6,833 nt of DNA, taken from contig CADBMY010000299.1 in NCBI GenBank assembly GCA_902795905.1, positions 1-6,833 on the forward strand. Direction: 5' to 3'. Source of the stretch: an uncultured Erysipelotrichaceae bacterium (GTDB lineage: Bacteria; Bacillota_I; Bacilli_A; Erysipelotrichales; Erysipelotrichaceae). Made by a program: the position numbers and the translations under genes. Below, in pieces: positions 5,844 to 6,833 of this stretch; positions within the stretch are counted from its first letter, which is position 1; every line of letters starts with the position of its first letter. The notes under the pieces are model-generated. The model made no database searches. It was not told the DNA's origin and worked only from the letters and a program-made list of their open reading frames with translations.

Positions 5844-6684
5844 GTTCTTTACACTGCTGTCATCATATCTGCAGTATGCCTTTGTCCGCTATGCGCTGAT
5901 CGTCGGCATTCTGATTGCCTTATGTTCATCACTGCTGGGAATCGTTCTCGTGCTTAAACGGTATTCGTACATCGGTGACGGTCTTTCACATGTGGCATTC
6001 GGGGCCATGGCTGTTGCGTCCGTGCTGCATATGACAGACAGTAAAATGTACATTATCCTGCCGGTGACGGTGATCGCGGCGATCTTACTGCTGCGGGAAG
6101 GAAACAGGACACGGATCAACGGAGATGCCAAGATCGCAATGATCTCGGTCAGTGCGCTGGCTTTCGGCTATCTGCTGATGAATGTGTTCTCCTATTCACC
6201 GAATATCTCCGGTGATGTCTGCAGTACCTTGTTCGGATCTACTTCGATCCTGACACTGACAAAAGGGGAGGTATGGCTTTGTGCGGTACTGTCCGTACTT
6301 GTTGTGATCCTCTATATCGTTTTTTACAACCGCATCTTTACCGTTACGTTTGATGAAGACTTTGCCCGTGCTTCCGGTATCAGCACTTCGTTTTACAATA
6401 CGATGATCGCTGTCGTGATCGCGGTGATCATTGTACTGGCGATGAACCTAGTCGGTTCGCTGCTGATCTCCGCTCTGATCATCTTCCCGGCGATCTCTGC
6501 GATGCAGGTATGCCGCAGTTTTCTGAAAGTATCCATATGTTCGGCAGTCATCTCCGTCCTTGGCGCACTTGCCGGCATGGTCACAGCAATCATCCAGGGA
6601 ACACCTGTCGGATCCACGATCGTGGCGGCAGATCTGATTATCTTTGTGATCCTGACCCTGCTGAGACCGGTACTCAGAAAATAG
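5836..6684 (+). CDS. Membrane permease of an ABC-3 family metal (Zn/Mn-type) importer
   Basis: This is a 282-aa integral membrane protein of the ZnuB/AdcB/MntC type, forming the channel for the preceding ATPase. Roughly eight hydrophobic helices can be marked, for instance 17-40, 53-66, 71-87, 98-118, 145-165, 187-205, 206-225 and 233-252, with another near 262-278. Family landmarks are SYIGDGLSHVAFG (44-56), NRIFTVTFDEDFARASGI (165-182, the cytoplasmic coupling loop), NLVGSLLISALIIFPAISA (204-222) and GTPVGSTIV (255-263). The ATG at 5836 overlaps the ATPase stop. Longer in-frame starts inside the ATPase gene would add residues encoded by its other frame and are rejected. It is the last gene before a strong terminator. 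The metal-binding protein (ZnuA/AdcA-like) is not encoded in this window, so it must lie elsewhere or be missing. Confidence 0.93.
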   Translation: MSEFFTLLSSYLQYAFVRYALIVGILIALCSSLLGIVLVLKRYSYIGDGLSHVAFGAMAVASVLHMTDSKMYIILPVTVIAAILLLREGNRTRINGDAKIAMISVSALAFGYLLMNVFSYSPNISGDVCSTLFGSTSILTLTKGEVWLCAVLSVLVVILYIVFYNRIFTVTFDEDFARASGISTSFYNTMIAVVIAVIIVLAMNLVGSLLISALIIFPAISAMQVCRSFLKVSICSAVISVLGALAGMVTAIIQGTPVGSTIVAADLIIFVILTLLRPVLRK

Positions 6685-6708
6685 GAGTATATACAGGTAA
6701 ATATACAA

Positions 6709-6731
6709 AAAGGACTGCCATGCAGTCCTTT
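6709..6731. terminator. Rho-independent terminator, apparently bidirectional
   Basis: A perfect 10-bp stem (6709-6718 with 6722-6731) closes on a CAT loop and is symmetrical enough to work both ways. On the minus strand, after the tRNA, the U run reads TTTTT then GTATATTT. On the plus strand, after the permease gene, it reads TTTACTTTT. It ends the dinB-to-permease run and the tRNA-Ser transcript. Confidence 0.85.
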
Positions 6732-6741
6732 ACTTTTACAC

Positions 6742-6832
6742 TGGCGGAGAGACGGGGATTTGAACCCCGGCGCCCTGTTACAGACCTACGAGCTTTCCAA
6801 GCCCGCCCCTTCAACCGCTTGGGTATCTCTCC
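6742..6832 (-). tRNA. tRNA-Ser, anticodon GGA (reads UCC/UCU)
   Basis: Read on the minus strand the gene is complete, 91 nt including an encoded CCA (6744-6742). The acceptor stem GGAGAGA/TCTCTCC pairs perfectly, with discriminator G at 6745. The anticodon stem CGGGC/GCTCG has one G-U pair and encloses the loop TTGGAAA. The anticodon GGA is at 6798-6796. A long variable arm, typical of serine tRNAs, is followed by the T arm CGGGG-TTCAAAT-CCCCG. Its promoter lies beyond the right edge. Confidence 0.97.
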
Positions 6833-6833
6833 A

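Noticed and set aside
6742..6832. tRNA-Ser as an integration site with a mobile element
   Set aside because: The tRNA is intact, and no duplicated 3' tRNA fragment or integrase gene is seen in the window. Sequence beyond the right edge is unavailable.

Overview
The window looks like chromosomal DNA of a Bacillota (Firmicutes) bacterium of moderate GC content. The evidence is AGGAGG-like ribosome sites, consensus sigma-A promoters, a QueH-type epoxyqueuosine reductase, a clostridial-style Y-family polymerase and an ABC-3 metal transporter. An Erysipelotrichia-like relative is possible, but that is a guess. There are no insertion sequences, CRISPR arrays or phage structural genes. Genes are tightly packed, and the longest gene-free stretch is the 114-bp divergent promoter region.

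Layout, left to right. (1) The 3' part of an MscS-type mechanosensitive channel gene (+) is cut by the window edge and converges on (2) a leftward cluster. Read in its own direction, that cluster is an XRE/S24 LexA-like repressor, then queA (2 nt later), then queH (8-bp overlap). (3) A compact divergent region (2921-3034) holds two near-consensus promoters back to back. (4) Rightward, a DinB/UmuC-type Y-family DNA polymerase overlaps a gene for an uncharacterised 80-aa protein. After 48 bp come a rhomboid protease, an ABC-3 family metal transporter ATPase (12 bp later) and its permease (8-bp overlap). (5) A strong, apparently bidirectional terminator separates that run from a complete tRNA-Ser(GGA) gene on the minus strand at the right edge.

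How the genes work together. The repressor has a Cro/CI-type DNA-binding head and a complete LexA-type self-cleaving tail (Ala80-Gly81, Ser114, Lys151). It is divergent from a translesion polymerase with intact catalytic acids and a clamp-binding motif. This suggests a small self-contained DNA-damage switch of the HdiR/phage-CI type rather than a canonical LexA regulon: no Gram-positive SOS box (GAAC-N4-GTTC) is present. The repressor promoter is placed so that transcription should begin at the A of its own ATG, which implies a leaderless mRNA as for lambda cI from PRM. The queuosine genes queA and queH are tied to that repressor by position and probably by translational coupling. In the other direction no terminator is visible between dinB and the end of the transporter permease gene, so damage-induced transcription could run on into a rhomboid and a Zn/Mn-type importer. 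The importer lacks its substrate-binding protein here.
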